Counted from the stretch's first letter, positions 10,485 to 21,246 are shown. The stretch: 64,000 nt of DNA from Psychroflexus montanilacus (GCF_020164535.1 NZ_JAIQZC010000001.1:186001-250000), one strand, 5' to 3'. The notes: a model not told the origin generated them from the sequence alone. A program made the numbers and translations.

Positions 10485-11244
10485 AACTATAGAGTTAAAG
10501 TCCTTTTTAGACGAGAAAGTTGAGTTATATAATCAGTTTAAATTTATAGCAACAGATCCCATTTCTATTCCTCATAAATTTCAAAAGAAAGAGGACATAG
10601 AAATCATAGGTTTTCTGATGGCAACCATTGCCTGGGGCAATAGAAAAAGTATTCTAAACAATGGTGAAAAGCTCTGCCAAATTCTTCAATTTGAGCCCTT
10701 TGATTTCATTTTAAATCACACTGAAGCTGATCTTGAAAATTGCGATGGTTTTGTTCATAGAACTTTCAATTCAACGGATCTGAAGTACTTTATTAAAGCC
10801 TTAAAATTCATTTATACTGAGCACGGCGGTTTAGAAACTGTTTTTAATACTTACAAAACTGACACCTCGCTTCAGCTTGCCATTCATCAATTTAAATCCA
10901 TTTTTTTTCAACTCGATCATGAAAAAAGAACCGAAAAGCATGTGAGTGATCCAGAAAGAAATTCAGCAGCAAAACGCATCAATATGTTTTTACGCTGGAT
11001 GGTGAGAAAAGATCCAAATGGTGTAGATTTTGGAATTTGGAAAAGCCTCTCTCCTTCTCTGTTATCCTGTCCACTTGATGTGCATTCGGGTAGAATCGCA
11101 AGAGAACTGGGCTTATTGAAGCGAACCCAAAACGATGCCAAAGCAGTAAAAGAACTGGACACAAACCTCCGATTTTTGGATGCTGAAGACCCAGTAAAAT
11201 ATGATTTTGCATTATTTGGATTAGGTGCTTTTGAGAGTTTTTAA
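10468..11244 (+). CDS. TIGR02757 (DUF2400) family protein
   Basis: A 258-residue protein with the conserved elements of TIGR02757: PISIPHKFQKKEDIEIIGFLMATIAWGNRKSI near residue 30, HRTFNSTDLKYFIKAL, KRINMFLRWMVRKDPNGVDFGIW and PLDVHSGRIARELGLL. The last parts resemble the helix-hairpin-helix architecture of DNA glycosylases, but no function is established for the family. The ATG overlaps the ABC ATPase gene by 17 bases, which suggests translational coupling. Confidence 0.85.
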   Translation: MANLSKTIELKSFLDEKVELYNQFKFIATDPISIPHKFQKKEDIEIIGFLMATIAWGNRKSILNNGEKLCQILQFEPFDFILNHTEADLENCDGFVHRTFNSTDLKYFIKALKFIYTEHGGLETVFNTYKTDTSLQLAIHQFKSIFFQLDHEKRTEKHVSDPERNSAAKRINMFLRWMVRKDPNGVDFGIWKSLSPSLLSCPLDVHSGRIARELGLLKRTQNDAKAVKELDTNLRFLDAEDPVKYDFALFGLGAFESF

Positions 11245-11317
11245 GACTAGGTATAAAACACTAATTTTTGTATATTGCAGTTTGTTAATATTTAGAATAA
11301 GTTTAGATAACGCTTTG

Positions 11318-12532
11318 ATGAAGACCGATCCCAAAACTGAATCCCAAAGACTTGCAGCACTCAGGTCTTTAGACATTTTAGATACTTTACCAGAACAGGA
11401 ATATGATCAGATTACAAAATTAGTCGCTTCTATTTGTGATACTCCCGTTGCACTGATTTCTCTTTTGGATGAAGATAGACAATGGTTCAAATCCAAAGTT
11501 GGTATAGATCATTGTGAAACCGAAAAGAAATATTCCTTCTGTAATTTTGCTATCCATTCAGACGATGACATCATGGAAGTGTCCGATGCTCGTGAAGACG
11601 AAAGGTTCAAAAATAATCCATTAGTTGAAGGTGATGATCAGGTTATTTTTTACGCAGGGGTTCCTTTGAGAGACAAAGATGGTTATGCGCTCGGCACCCT
11701 TTGTGTTATAGATCATCAACCAAGGACTTTATCCAAAAAACAAAAAGAAGGTCTTTTTTTTCTGGCCAATCAAGTCATTAAATTATTTGAGTTGCATTCC
11801 ATCAACAGAGGTTTGAATAAGACTCAAAAACAGCTAAAAGAAAAAAACGCACAGCTCAGGAATTTTGCCGGAGTTGTTTCTCACGATATGAAAATGCCTC
11901 TGGCCAATATGATTGTGACCATAGACGTTTTGAAAGCAAAGTATAAAGATAAACTGGATGAAGCAGGATTAGATTACCTCAATAACCTTAAAAAATCATC
12001 CTTTCAGCTTAGCGACTATATCTCCAATATTCTCACTCATTACGAAAGTGATTCTATTACCAGTAATGAAGATTCGCTCGAAAAATTTGATGTTCACTCG
12101 CTTGTGGAAGATATTGTTGAAATGCTGGATATCGGTGACGATTGTGACATCAGATTTCCAGAAGAAAGCATAGACATTTACACCAATCGCGTAGCTTTGG
12201 AACAAATTCTTCTCAACCTGATTGGCAACAGCCTTAAGTACAACGACAAGCCAAAAATTGAAATTGATATCGATTTTAAAAAGGAGCCAAATTTTTATCG
12301 CTTTTATGTAAAAGATAATGGCATCGGTATTCCTGAAGACAAACAGAAAGAAATTTTTAATCTGTTTTCTACTGCTGCGGAAAATGACAGAAAAGGCAAC
12401 AAAGGAAACGGAATTGGGCTTTCCACAGTCAAAAAAATGATACACAACTTAGGTGGAAAAATTTCTGTAAACTCCGTAGAAGGAAAAGGAACCACCTTTG
12501 AATTTACGGTAGAACGGACCAAAAAGTTGTAA
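11318..12532 (+). CDS. GAF-domain sensor histidine kinase
   Basis: A 404-residue soluble kinase if translation begins at ATG 11318, giving MKTDPKTESQRLAALRSLDIL; the frame is open further upstream to 11225, but that stretch overlaps the previous gene and looks like spacer. Residues 20-155 form a GAF domain (VALISLLDEDRQWFKS...FYAGVPLRDKDGYALGTLCVID). A coiled-coil linker leads to HisKA with the phospho-accepting His189 (VSHDMKMPLANM). The HATPase has an N-box LIGNSLKYND, G1 DNGIGIP and G2 GNGIGLS. No membrane segment is seen, so it should sense a cytoplasmic signal. No response regulator is adjacent. Confidence 0.92.
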   Translation: MKTDPKTESQRLAALRSLDILDTLPEQEYDQITKLVASICDTPVALISLLDEDRQWFKSKVGIDHCETEKKYSFCNFAIHSDDDIMEVSDAREDERFKNNPLVEGDDQVIFYAGVPLRDKDGYALGTLCVIDHQPRTLSKKQKEGLFFLANQVIKLFELHSINRGLNKTQKQLKEKNAQLRNFAGVVSHDMKMPLANMIVTIDVLKAKYKDKLDEAGLDYLNNLKKSSFQLSDYISNILTHYESDSITSNEDSLEKFDVHSLVEDIVEMLDIGDDCDIRFPEESIDIYTNRVALEQILLNLIGNSLKYNDKPKIEIDIDFKKEPNFYRFYVKDNGIGIPEDKQKEIFNLFSTAAENDRKGNKGNGIGLSTVKKMIHNLGGKISVNSVEGKGTTFEFTVERTKKL

Positions 12533-12537
12533 TTTAT

Positions 12538-14460
12538 ATGATTTTTGAAAAGCCAGACGTTCTTTACTTCCTCTTTCTGCTCATCATTCCCATTTTAGTT
12601 CATTTATTTCAACTTAGAAGATACAAAACCACCAAGTTTAGTAACGTTGCTTTACTAGAACGTATCAAGCTCCAATCCAGAAAAAGCTCAACACTTAAAA
12701 AATGGTTAATCCTTGCTACCAGGCTTCTAGGTCTGGTTTTTTTAGTTTTGGCCTTTGCAAGACCCTTTATTGCTCATACAGACACCGCCCTAGAAGACAG
12801 CGAAATCGTCATTTATTTAGACAATTCCTTTTCTATGGAACTGCCTGGAAAACAAATGTCCTTACTCGAAGAAGCCAAACAAAACCTATGGGATGAGCTA
12901 GACGAAAAGCAAAGATTTTCGCTCTTTACAAATGATCTGACCTGGAAAAATGTGACAAAAAGCGATATCAAAACCGATTTTTTTTCCATTGAATTTGCTC
13001 CCGTTCAACTAAACTATGAGAACCTGTTGCTTAAAGCCGAGTCTCTATTTCAAAAACAGGAGTCTAGCCGTAGTTTATTTATCATCTCAGATGCGCTCAA
13101 CTTTGAAAATGAAGTTCGCCTGAAGCCTGAAAGTGATACAGAGCTCAGTTTGATTGTGAAATCCCCATCTTCACTAGAAAATTTCACAATTACTTCTGCT
13201 CAGTTACAATCCAGTAACACTAGCAAAACTCTTCAAGCAGAAATCAGTTCTCAAGCAAAAACAGAAAAAGACATCACTGTCTCGCTGTTCGATAACGACG
13301 AACTAGTTGCCAAGACCAAAGCTTACTTTGAAAAGTCCGCTTCAACTTTGGTCAACTTTGACTTGTCCAACAGAGATTTCAAACGCGGAAAATTAGAGAT
13401 AGACTCCGACGGAATGTCTTATGATAACACCTTGTATTTCAGCTTAAACAAAGAAAAGCAAATCGATGTGTTATCGCTTTACTCAGAATTGGATACTAAC
13501 AAATCCTTTTTAGCCTCTATCTATCAAACAGATCTATTTGATTTTAAAGAATATCCAATTTCAAACTTTGACTATTCTAGAATTTTGGAAACAGATCTTG
13601 TCATCCTTAATGAAATAGAAAACGTCAATCCTATTTTGATCAGTCGACTGAGAGAATTTCAAGACAATGGAGGGACATTAGTCATCATACCGAATGAAAA
13701 TGCAAAACCAGACGCGTTTAAAGCGATTGCTGGTGGGTCTGCAATTTATCAAGGTTCAATATCAGCAAAAAGAGAAATCACCGGTATCAATTTTGACCAC
13801 CCTTTGTTTGAAAACGTTTTTTCAGAGAAAATTCAGAATTTTGATTACCCCTCTACTTCACGATTTCTAAGGATGAATACTGCCTTCACTCCTATTTTAA
13901 AATTCAGTAATGGGCAATCCTTTTTGGCAGAAGGTAACAACATTTACAGTTTTGCTTCAGCACTAAATTCTGATGTCTCCAATTTTACAAATTCTCCGCT
14001 TGTGGTACCCGTTTTCTATAATATTGCCATGCAAAGCAGTCCCAACCCACAACTATATTCACTTTTAGGAAAGGAAAATCTTATCAATGTAAAAGCAAAT
14101 CTAGGGAAAGATGAAGTTTTAAAGCTTAAAAACGACTCTCAGCAAGTGATTCCTCAACAAAAAAGAAGTGGAAATTCAATACTAATCAATACCCAATACC
14201 AGCCAGAAACCGCTGGCTATTTTGATTTAGTTCAGGAGGATTCTGTTTTATTAACCTTAAGCTTCAATCATAATAGAAGTGAAAGCGAGCTTAAACCAAT
14301 GGATGTGAGTTCTTTGGAGACCAAAAACTTCTCGTCTATTCCCGAAGCCTTTAATTCTTTTACAGAAGAGAGGAAAATCCTTGAGCTTTGGACCTGGATG
14401 CTTATTTTTGCAATTGGTTTCTTTTTAATAGAACTTTTAATTCTGAGATTTTTAAAATAA
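12538..14460 (+). CDS. BatA-domain (aerotolerance regulator N-terminal) membrane protein
   Basis: A 640-residue protein. The N-terminal 75 residues match the BatA/aerotolerance regulator N-terminal domain: a first helix VLYFLFLLIIPILVHLFQLRRYKTTKFSNV and a second helix LILATRLLGLVFLVLAFARPF. A von Willebrand A-like region follows (EIVIYLDNSFSM), then a long periplasmic part, and a C-terminal helix WMLIFAIGFFLIELLILRFL. The topology is an inner-membrane protein with a large periplasmic domain. Its role is unknown. The stop TAA shares its last A with the ATG of the next gene. Confidence 0.82.
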   Translation: MIFEKPDVLYFLFLLIIPILVHLFQLRRYKTTKFSNVALLERIKLQSRKSSTLKKWLILATRLLGLVFLVLAFARPFIAHTDTALEDSEIVIYLDNSFSMELPGKQMSLLEEAKQNLWDELDEKQRFSLFTNDLTWKNVTKSDIKTDFFSIEFAPVQLNYENLLLKAESLFQKQESSRSLFIISDALNFENEVRLKPESDTELSLIVKSPSSLENFTITSAQLQSSNTSKTLQAEISSQAKTEKDITVSLFDNDELVAKTKAYFEKSASTLVNFDLSNRDFKRGKLEIDSDGMSYDNTLYFSLNKEKQIDVLSLYSELDTNKSFLASIYQTDLFDFKEYPISNFDYSRILETDLVILNEIENVNPILISRLREFQDNGGTLVIIPNENAKPDAFKAIAGGSAIYQGSISAKREITGINFDHPLFENVFSEKIQNFDYPSTSRFLRMNTAFTPILKFSNGQSFLAEGNNIYSFASALNSDVSNFTNSPLVVPVFYNIAMQSSPNPQLYSLLGKENLINVKANLGKDEVLKLKNDSQQVIPQQKRSGNSILINTQYQPETAGYFDLVQEDSVLLTLSFNHNRSESELKPMDVSSLETKNFSSIPEAFNSFTEERKILELWTWMLIFAIGFFLIELLILRFLK

Positions 14461-15716
14461 TGCCTATGTCATCCATACTTCTAAAATCTGCCAAAATTCT
14501 AGATCCAGAAAGTTCTCATCATCTCCAAACCAAAGATATTTTGATTGAAAATGGTGTGATTACTCAACTTGAAGCCTCCATAGAAAGTGCAGACAAGATC
14601 ATTAACTTTGACAATTTACACGTCTCCAATGGATTCTTTGACAGTTCGGTCTCATTTGGGGAGCCAGGTTTTGAAGAGAGAGAGACCCTAGCAAATGGTG
14701 TCACTTCAGCAAGACGATCGGGGTTTACCAGTTTTTTTTTAAATCCAAACCTCTATCCTGTAACCGATACAAATTCTGCAGTCAAATTTCTGCAACAACA
14801 AATCGATACACAGCTTATTGACATCAAACCACTTGGAGCACTCACTAAAGGCTTTGATGGAAAGAATCTAGCAGAGTTATACGACATGCAAATGGCGGGA
14901 GCTGTCGGGTTTTACGATTTTAAGATACCCATCGCAGATGCTAACTTATTCAAAATAGCCCTACAGTATGTCAAAAGTTTTGATGGCCTGCTATTCTCCT
15001 TTCCTCAGGATAAATCTATAGCAGGACAAGCTCAAGTCAATGAAGATGAGTTTACCACTTACATTGGATTAAAAGGCATGCCAAGTCTGGCTGAAGAATT
15101 ACAAGTCGCAAGAGATCTTTATATTTTAGAATACACAGGAGGCAAATTGCACATCCCGAACATATCGACCAAAAATTCAATTCAATTGATTAAAGAAGCT
15201 AAGGCTAAAGGTCTAAAAGTAACCTGTAGCGTTGCTTTGCCACATTTATTCTTTACTAGTCAAAAGCTGGAGAGTTTTGACAGCAAATACAAAATCCTTC
15301 CTCCGCTGAGAACTCAGAAAGATGCAGAGGCTTTAAGGGAAGCTGTAAAAACGGGGACTATAGACATGGTCACTTGCGACCATGAACCCATGGATGAAGA
15401 ACACAAAGAGCTTGAATTTGAAAACGCGAGTTATGGAAGCATTGGCTTAGAATCTGCATTTTCAGTCTTGAACACTTTGTTTGGTGTCGAAAAAGCTTCA
15501 GAATTATTATCCAAAACCAAGACGAAACTTGGAATACAAACGTCAATAATTGAAGTTAATCAACGGGCAGATTTAAGCTTGTTCGATCCAAATTCAGAAT
15601 ACATATTCCAAAAACAACATATTATTTCTAAATCTAAGAACGCTATATTCCTTGGTGAAAGCTTAAAGGGAAAGGTTTTAGGAAGTATTTATAACAGCTC
15701 ATTCTATGAAAATTAA
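14460..15716 (+). CDS. Dihydroorotase homologue (amidohydrolase fold), metal ligands altered
   Basis: A 418-residue protein starting at ATG 14460, which overlaps the upstream TAA (TAATG); longer in-frame starts lie inside the previous gene. It has the dihydroorotase layout: KILDPESSHHLQTKDILIENG, GEPGFEERETLANG, GGKLHIPNIST, LPPLRTQKDAEAL and TIDMVTCDHEPMDEE. The first metal motif DxHxH of true dihydroorotases is replaced by FFDSSVSFGEPG, so two histidine ligands are missing, although the later DHEP motif is kept. This form may be inactive or structural, or use fewer metals. A role in pyrimidine synthesis is inferred only from the family. Confidence 0.8.
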   Translation: MPMSSILLKSAKILDPESSHHLQTKDILIENGVITQLEASIESADKIINFDNLHVSNGFFDSSVSFGEPGFEERETLANGVTSARRSGFTSFFLNPNLYPVTDTNSAVKFLQQQIDTQLIDIKPLGALTKGFDGKNLAELYDMQMAGAVGFYDFKIPIADANLFKIALQYVKSFDGLLFSFPQDKSIAGQAQVNEDEFTTYIGLKGMPSLAEELQVARDLYILEYTGGKLHIPNISTKNSIQLIKEAKAKGLKVTCSVALPHLFFTSQKLESFDSKYKILPPLRTQKDAEALREAVKTGTIDMVTCDHEPMDEEHKELEFENASYGSIGLESAFSVLNTLFGVEKASELLSKTKTKLGIQTSIIEVNQRADLSLFDPNSEYIFQKQHIISKSKNAIFLGESLKGKVLGSIYNSSFYEN

Positions 15717-16059
15717 ACAGGAAAGAAGCGGAAAAACCGCAGCCATTGTGGCTTATTTTACCATTTTTGGTAGCATTTTGGCTTTGTTTCTCAACTCTGA
15801 TGAGAGTAAACACGAGTTTGCCAGTTTTCATATAAGACAAGCCATTGGAATTAATCTACTTATTATTCTATTTGGTGTAATCATTAATGGACTGTACGAT
15901 AGCCTAACGGAAACGCTAAACTTAATGATTGGCTCGGCGTTCTATTTGGCTTATTTCATTCTTTGGATTTACGGATTTATAGGAGCGGTTTCCGGTAAAA
16001 AAACTAAAGTTCCATTGATTGGAAATCTATGCCAAACCTTATTTAAAAAACTGACTTAA
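15706..16059 (+). CDS. Small membrane protein (DUF4870-like)
   Basis: A 117-residue protein with three to four membrane helices: AAIVAYFTIFGSILALFLN, INLLIILFGVIINGLY and FYLAYFILWIYGFIGAVSG. The segment FASFHIRQAIGINL resembles the FH.RQ motif of DUF4870/Tic20-like small membrane proteins. Function unknown. Its start overlaps the dihydroorotase homologue by 11 bases and its stop shares a base with the esterase start, so it is embedded in the operon. Confidence 0.7.
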   Translation: MKIKQERSGKTAAIVAYFTIFGSILALFLNSDESKHEFASFHIRQAIGINLLIILFGVIINGLYDSLTETLNLMIGSAFYLAYFILWIYGFIGAVSGKKTKVPLIGNLCQTLFKKLT

Positions 16060-16718
16060 TGACAACTAAAGATTTATCACTTACGCATCTAATAAGACCT
16101 TCGAGCTTATCCGGAAATGCGCCACTTATGCTCATGTTGCACGGATACGGCAGCGATGAAAATGATTTATTTTCGTTTGCCGGAGAATTGCCAGAAGAAT
16201 ACATGATTATTTCCTTGAAAGCTCCGCATTCGCTTCAGCCCATGGGCAACGCCTGGTACGCCATCAATTTTGATGCGCAGCAGGGGAAGTTTAGCGATAT
16301 TGAACAAGCAGTACAATCCAGAGAATTAGTGAAAAAATTTATAGAGGAAGCTCTGGAAGCTTATCCTGTAGATGCAGATAATGTGACTATGCTTGGGTTT
16401 AGCCAGGGAACTATTTTAAGTTTTGCTCTTGGGCTTTCGTATCCACATCTGGTAAAGAACATCATTGGTTTATCTGGTTATGTGGATCCTAATATGCTAA
16501 AGGCTGGGTACGAATCCCAGGATTTTAGCCATTTAAAAGTTTATAATTCTCATGGAAGTGTGGACCAGGTGATTCCTGTGGAATGGGCCAGAAACAATAA
16601 ACCCTTTTTAGAAGAATTGAAAATTGACATGACCTATGAAGAATACCCAGTTGGTCATGGCATCAACCCTCAAAACTTCCAAAGTTTCAAAACCTGGCTA
16701 GCAAAGCAAAACAACTAA
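16059..16718 (+). CDS. Phospholipase/carboxylesterase family hydrolase
   Basis: A 219-residue alpha/beta hydrolase. The oxyanion-side loop is LMLHGYGSDENDLFSF near residue 26, the nucleophile elbow is GFSQGT near residue 113 (Ser in G-F-S-Q-G), the acid is in SVDQVIP near residue 170 and the His is in YPVGHGI near residue 200, so the Ser-Asp-His triad is complete. The YpfH/carboxylesterase group acts on short-chain esters or lysophospholipids in the cytoplasm. No signal peptide. The start overlaps the stop of the preceding gene by one base. Confidence 0.88.
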   Translation: MTTKDLSLTHLIRPSSLSGNAPLMLMLHGYGSDENDLFSFAGELPEEYMIISLKAPHSLQPMGNAWYAINFDAQQGKFSDIEQAVQSRELVKKFIEEALEAYPVDADNVTMLGFSQGTILSFALGLSYPHLVKNIIGLSGYVDPNMLKAGYESQDFSHLKVYNSHGSVDQVIPVEWARNNKPFLEELKIDMTYEEYPVGHGINPQNFQSFKTWLAKQNN

Positions 16719-16738
16719 TTTTTTTACATCTTTTTATT

Positions 16739-17347
16739 ATGCTCATTATAGGCATTGCCGGAGGGACTGGAAGTGGTAAAACCACTGTGGTCAACCAAAT
16801 TATAAACGAACTGCAACACGACGAAGTTGATGTGATTTATCAGGATTCTTACTACAAGGATTTGTCTCATTTATCGATGGAAGAGCGTAAGAAGATCAAT
16901 TTTGATCATCCAAAATCTATAGATTTTGATCTTTTAGTCGAGCACTTAAAAATATTAAAGTCGGGAGAATCCATTGAGCAACCTGTGTATTCATTCAAAG
17001 AACACAATAGAACCCAAGAGACCATCACTACAAAACCCAGGAAGGTGATGATAGTAGAGGGCATTTTGATTTTTACTCATCCTGAAGTTAGAGAAATGTT
17101 TGACATCAAAATTTTTGTTCATGCCGATAGTGATGAACGCTTGATGCGACGTCTTAAGCGAGATATCTCCGATCGTGGCAGAGATCTCGACGAAGTTTTG
17201 GATCGCTATAAGTCGACTTTGAAACCCATGCATCAGCAGTTTATTGAACCAACCAAAGAATACGCGGATATCATTATCCCCAACAATCGATTCAATACGG
17301 TGGCGATAGACATAGTTCAAACTATTATCAAGGAAAGACTCCTGTAA
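16739..17347 (+). CDS. udk: Uridine kinase
   Basis: Pyrimidine-salvage kinase phosphorylating uridine and cytidine. At 202 residues it has normal length. The P-loop is GGTGSGKTT at residues 8-16, followed by the family segments YQDSYYKDLSHLSMEERKKINFDHP, PVYSFKEHNRT, IVEGILIF and DERLMRRLKRDISDRGRDLDEVLDRY. It lies 20 bases after the esterase and 18 bases before the FtsB-like gene. Confidence 0.96.
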   Translation: MLIIGIAGGTGSGKTTVVNQIINELQHDEVDVIYQDSYYKDLSHLSMEERKKINFDHPKSIDFDLLVEHLKILKSGESIEQPVYSFKEHNRTQETITTKPRKVMIVEGILIFTHPEVREMFDIKIFVHADSDERLMRRLKRDISDRGRDLDEVLDRYKSTLKPMHQQFIEPTKEYADIIIPNNRFNTVAIDIVQTIIKERLL

Positions 17348-17365
17348 TTTTAGTAACTTACAACT

Positions 17366-17698
17366 ATGAAGTTTAAAGACCTGAAAAAGAAACCCTGGTT
17401 TAAATTCATGAGCAACAAATACGTGCTGGTGCTCACGGTCTTTATCGTATGGATGTTATTTCTGGACAGCAACTCGTGGTTGATTCACAGGGAATTAAAC
17501 CAGGAAATTGAGGAGATAGAGGCTAATAAACTATATTATCAAAAAGAAATTAAAAGCGATAAACAAATTCTGAAAGAGTTGGAAGACAGCATAGAAATAG
17601 AACGTTTTGCCAGAGAAACCTATTTCATGAAACGTCCCAATGAAGATATTTATATCATTGAATACGAAGACAGCTTAAAAACAGATAAAGATGAGTAA
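17366..17698 (+). CDS. FtsB/DivIC-like septum formation initiator protein
   Basis: A 110-residue bitopic membrane protein: cytoplasmic basic start KFKDLKKKPWFKFMSNK, a single helix YVLVLTVFIVWMLFLD, then a coiled coil (ELNQEIEEIEANKLYYQKEIKSDKQILKELED) and the motif IERFARETYFMKRPNEDIYII. The FARE.Y.MK.P.ED segment is characteristic of the septum formation initiator (DivIC/FtsB) family, which joins FtsL and FtsQ at the divisome. It overlaps the mutA start by 8 bases. Confidence 0.88.
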   Translation: MKFKDLKKKPWFKFMSNKYVLVLTVFIVWMLFLDSNSWLIHRELNQEIEEIEANKLYYQKEIKSDKQILKELEDSIEIERFARETYFMKRPNEDIYIIEYEDSLKTDKDE

Positions 17699-19094
17699 AA
17701 CCTTATTTGATGAGTTCGATCCAGTTTCGGCCAAAGCTTGGAAACAAAAAATACAGGCTGACCTGAAAGGAGCAGATTATAACGAAACCCTTGTCACTTC
17801 TACCGATGAAGGTATCGATATAAAACCTTTTTATAATGCAGACAATCACGATTATGAGTTTACACTTCCTGAATCGCCAGCCTGGTATGTGACTGAAAAA
17901 TTATATTTGGAAAACGTTGACATAACCATTGAAAACGCAAAAGATGTCATAGAACGCGGAGCGGAAAGTCTTTGGATTATTATTCCTGAAGCTGATGATA
18001 AAAAATTAAGGTTTTTTGAGGCGCTAAAGGATGACACTACTCCGCTTTATGTTGAATTTTTAGTTCAGGATTTACCTTTTTTTGAAAAATTAGATACTCT
18101 TTTAAAAAATCAAAATAAACAGGTTTGGTTAGGTTTCGATCCCATTCATCAATTAGCCTCTTCAGGCAATTGGTTTAAAAGTCAAAAGGAAGACAATGAA
18201 ATATTTTTAAAGACAGCTCAATTTGAAAGCTTTCAAAATGAAATCCATATTGATGCGAGACTGTATCAAAATTCCGGAGGAATTATTATACAACAGCTGG
18301 CATACTCCCTGGCACATCTTAACGAATATCTGAATCTGTTAGATAATTCAACCTTAAAGCTGAAAACTGTAAACGTTAATCTTGTGATAGCGCAGGGTTC
18401 GAACTATTTTTTTGAAATTGCTAAGTTGAAAGCTATGCGACTTCTGGTTAACAGTTTAGGTAACGAATACGATTTCGATATTGAGCTTCACATTATAGCT
18501 GAACCCAGCAAAAGGAATCATACAATTTATGATTACAACATGAATATGCTCAGAACCACGACTGAATGCATGAGTGCTATTTTGGGGGGAGCCGATTGGG
18601 TCAATAACCTAGCCTACGACGAAGTTTTCCATAAACGCAATGAATTTGGAGAGCGCATTTCCCGAAATCAACTATTGATTTTAAAACAGGAAAGCTATTT
18701 TAACAAGGTCTTAAACCCTGTTGACGGCACCTATTACATTCAAAATCTCACCAAAGAATTGGCTGAAAAAGCTTTAGACATTTTCAAAACCATTGAAGCT
18801 GGAAAAGGTTTTATCCATCAGCTGTTCGAAGGGAAAATTCAGAAGAAAATAAAAGAAAGCGCTGAAAAAGAACAAGCAAAAGTCAATACTGGAAAATTCA
18901 CTTTGGTTGGATTAAACAAGTATGAAAACATCGATGACCAGATGTCTCAAAACCTAGAGTTATTTCCATTTTTGAAGCAACAGCAGCGTAAAACCCTTAT
19001 AGAACCAATTTTAGAAAAAAGATTAGCAGAACCTATCGAAAAGGAAAGGCTGGAAAGAGAAAAGACAAATCCATCTTCAAAACAAAACGTGTAG
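17691..19094 (+). CDS. mutA: Methylmalonyl-CoA mutase small (beta) subunit
   Basis: A 467-residue TIM-barrel partner of the catalytic subunit encoded next door. It has the family start [23 protein letters not shown] and the barrel segments [27 protein letters not shown] and [23 protein letters not shown]. There is no C-terminal cobalamin domain (no DxHxxG), as expected for the small subunit, and the protein is shorter than many MutA proteins. It ends 1 base before mutB, so the two are cotranslated in fixed ratio. Confidence 0.92.
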   Translation: MSKTLFDEFDPVSAKAWKQKIQADLKGADYNETLVTSTDEGIDIKPFYNADNHDYEFTLPESPAWYVTEKLYLENVDITIENAKDVIERGAESLWIIIPEADDKKLRFFEALKDDTTPLYVEFLVQDLPFFEKLDTLLKNQNKQVWLGFDPIHQLASSGNWFKSQKEDNEIFLKTAQFESFQNEIHIDARLYQNSGGIIIQQLAYSLAHLNEYLNLLDNSTLKLKTVNVNLVIAQGSNYFFEIAKLKAMRLLVNSLGNEYDFDIELHIIAEPSKRNHTIYDYNMNMLRTTTECMSAILGGADWVNNLAYDEVFHKRNEFGERISRNQLLILKQESYFNKVLNPVDGTYYIQNLTKELAEKALDIFKTIEAGKGFIHQLFEGKIQKKIKESAEKEQAKVNTGKFTLVGLNKYENIDDQMSQNLELFPFLKQQQRKTLIEPILEKRLAEPIEKERLEREKTNPSSKQNV

Positions 19095-19095
19095 T

Positions 19096-21222
19096 ATGGA
19101 AAGAAAAAATATACAGCAGATGACTTTAAAGTCGGCAACTAAGGCAGAGAATGAAGAGTTGTCGAAGTTTAAAACTGCAGAACAGATCAAAATTAAATCT
19201 ACCTATTCTAAAGAAGATTTGGACAAGGTAGAGCACAGAGATTTTGCGGCAGGATTGGCGCCTAATCTTCGTGGTCCCTACTCAACCATGTATGTAAGAA
19301 GACCCTGGACGATAAGACAGTATGCTGGATTCTCTACCGCAGAAGAAAGTAATGCGTTCTACAGACGAAATTTGGCTGCCGGACAAAAAGGCTTATCTGT
19401 GGCTTTCGATTTGCCAACGCACAGAGGTTACGACAGTGACCACGAACGCGTGGTTGGAGATGTAGGGAAAGCAGGTGTGGCTATTGATACAGTGGAAGAT
19501 ATGAAAGTCTTGTTTGATCAAATTCCACTCGATAAAATGTCGGTTTCTATGACGATGAATGGCGCTGTACTCCCCATTATGGCTTTTTACATCGCTGCTG
19601 CCGAAGAAACCGGGGTAAAGCAAGAAGAGCTTTCGGGAACGATTCAAAATGATATTTTGAAAGAATTCATGGTTAGGAATACCTACATCTACCCACCTAC
19701 GCCATCTATGAAAATTATTTCGGATATTTTTGAGTTCACTTCTCAGAACATGCCAAAATTCAACAGCATCAGTATTTCTGGATATCACATGCAAGAAGCT
19801 GGAGCTACAGCTGATATTGAATTGGCTTACACCCTGGCTGATGGTTTGGAATATATCAAAAAAGGACTGGATGCAGGAATGGACATCGATACCTTTGCGC
19901 CAAGACTCTCCTTTTTTTGGGGAGTGGGTATGAATCATTTTATGGAAATCGCTAAAATGCGCGCTGCCCGAATGCTTTGGGCAAAACTGGTTAAGCGATT
20001 CCACCCCAAAAACCCTAAGTCACTGGCTTTGAGAACCCACTCACAAACCAGTGGTTGGACCTTAACCGAGCAGGATCCGTTTAATAACGTGGCGAGAACT
20101 TGCATAGAAGCAACTGCTGCAGCTTTTGGGGGAACCCAAAGTTTACATACCAATGCACTGGATGAAGCTATTGCTCTACCTACTGATTTCTCAGCCAGAA
20201 TTGCCAGAAATACTCAGATTTACCTTCAGGAAGAAACAGGAATCACCAAAACCGTAGACCCCTGGGCAGGTAGTTATTATGTCGAAAAATTGACACATGA
20301 TATCGCTCAGCAGGCCTGGAAACATATTGAAGAAGTAGAAGAACTTGGTGGAATGACCAAAGCTATTGAAGCCGGTATTCCCAAACTTAGAATAGAACAA
20401 GCCGCGGCTAAAAAGCAAGCAAGAATTGATAGTGGCACCGATAAAATTATCGGCATAAACGCCTACCGATTGAAACAGGAAGATATTATTGTGACTTTAG
20501 AAGTGGATAACCAAACCGTAAGGAAGCAGCAACTTCAGAAACTTTCAAAAATAAAAACAGAGCGTAATCCTGACAAAGTCAAGCAAAGTTTAGCAGAGTT
20601 AACCCGAATCGCTAAAGAAGAAAATGGAAACTTACTACAAGCCGCTGTTGTCGCCGCCAAAGAAAGAGCAACCCTTGGCGAAATAAGTGATGCTCTGGAA
20701 GAAGTTTATGGAAGGCATCAGGCCAAAATTCAATCCTTTAGCGGAGTTTATAGCAAAGAAATGAAAAAAGACAAATCCTTTAGTAAAGCACAGGAGCTGG
20801 CCGATGAGTTTGCCGAAAAAGAAGGCCGTCGTCCACGTATCATGATTGCTAAAATGGGACAAGATGGTCACGATCGTGGAGCCAAAGTTGTGGCAACCGG
20901 TTATGCCGATGTTGGCTTTGATGTAGATATTGGTCCCTTGTTTCAAACACCACAAGAAGCGGCAAGGCAGGCTGTAGAAAATGATGTACATGTACTTGGT
21001 GTATCTTCTTTAGCTGCAGGACATAAGACACTTGTACCAGAAGTGATAGGTGAGTTAAAAAAATTAGGTCGTGAAGACATCATGGTGATTGTTGGTGGAG
21101 TAATTCCTTCTGCAGATTATCAGTTTTTATTTGATGCTGGAGCAGTTGCGGTTTTTGGGCCAGGTAGCAGAATCAGTGATGCGGCGATTCAAATTTTAGA
21201 GATATTGAACGATAGCTTTTAA
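19096..21222 (+). CDS. mutB: Methylmalonyl-CoA mutase large (alpha, catalytic) subunit
   Basis: Adenosylcobalamin-dependent mutase that interconverts succinyl-CoA and methylmalonyl-CoA, 708 residues. The substrate barrel begins with [29 protein letters not shown] (the TMY...[10 protein letters not shown] signature) and includes [13 protein letters not shown]. The C-terminal cobalamin domain carries the base-off motif DGHDRGAK near residue 597, with [12 protein letters not shown] and GGVIPSADY following. It starts 1 base after mutA. No meaB/argK-type chaperone GTPase or epimerase is adjacent. Confidence 0.97.
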   Translation: MERKNIQQMTLKSATKAENEELSKFKTAEQIKIKSTYSKEDLDKVEHRDFAAGLAPNLRGPYSTMYVRRPWTIRQYAGFSTAEESNAFYRRNLAAGQKGLSVAFDLPTHRGYDSDHERVVGDVGKAGVAIDTVEDMKVLFDQIPLDKMSVSMTMNGAVLPIMAFYIAAAEETGVKQEELSGTIQNDILKEFMVRNTYIYPPTPSMKIISDIFEFTSQNMPKFNSISISGYHMQEAGATADIELAYTLADGLEYIKKGLDAGMDIDTFAPRLSFFWGVGMNHFMEIAKMRAARMLWAKLVKRFHPKNPKSLALRTHSQTSGWTLTEQDPFNNVARTCIEATAAAFGGTQSLHTNALDEAIALPTDFSARIARNTQIYLQEETGITKTVDPWAGSYYVEKLTHDIAQQAWKHIEEVEELGGMTKAIEAGIPKLRIEQAAAKKQARIDSGTDKIIGINAYRLKQEDIIVTLEVDNQTVRKQQLQKLSKIKTERNPDKVKQSLAELTRIAKEENGNLLQAAVVAAKERATLGEISDALEEVYGRHQAKIQSFSGVYSKEMKKDKSFSKAQELADEFAEKEGRRPRIMIAKMGQDGHDRGAKVVATGYADVGFDVDIGPLFQTPQEAARQAVENDVHVLGVSSLAAGHKTLVPEVIGELKKLGREDIMVIVGGVIPSADYQFLFDAGAVAVFGPGSRISDAAIQILEILNDSF

Positions 21223-21246
21223 GATGCTCGTCTAAAAGTTGACGCT

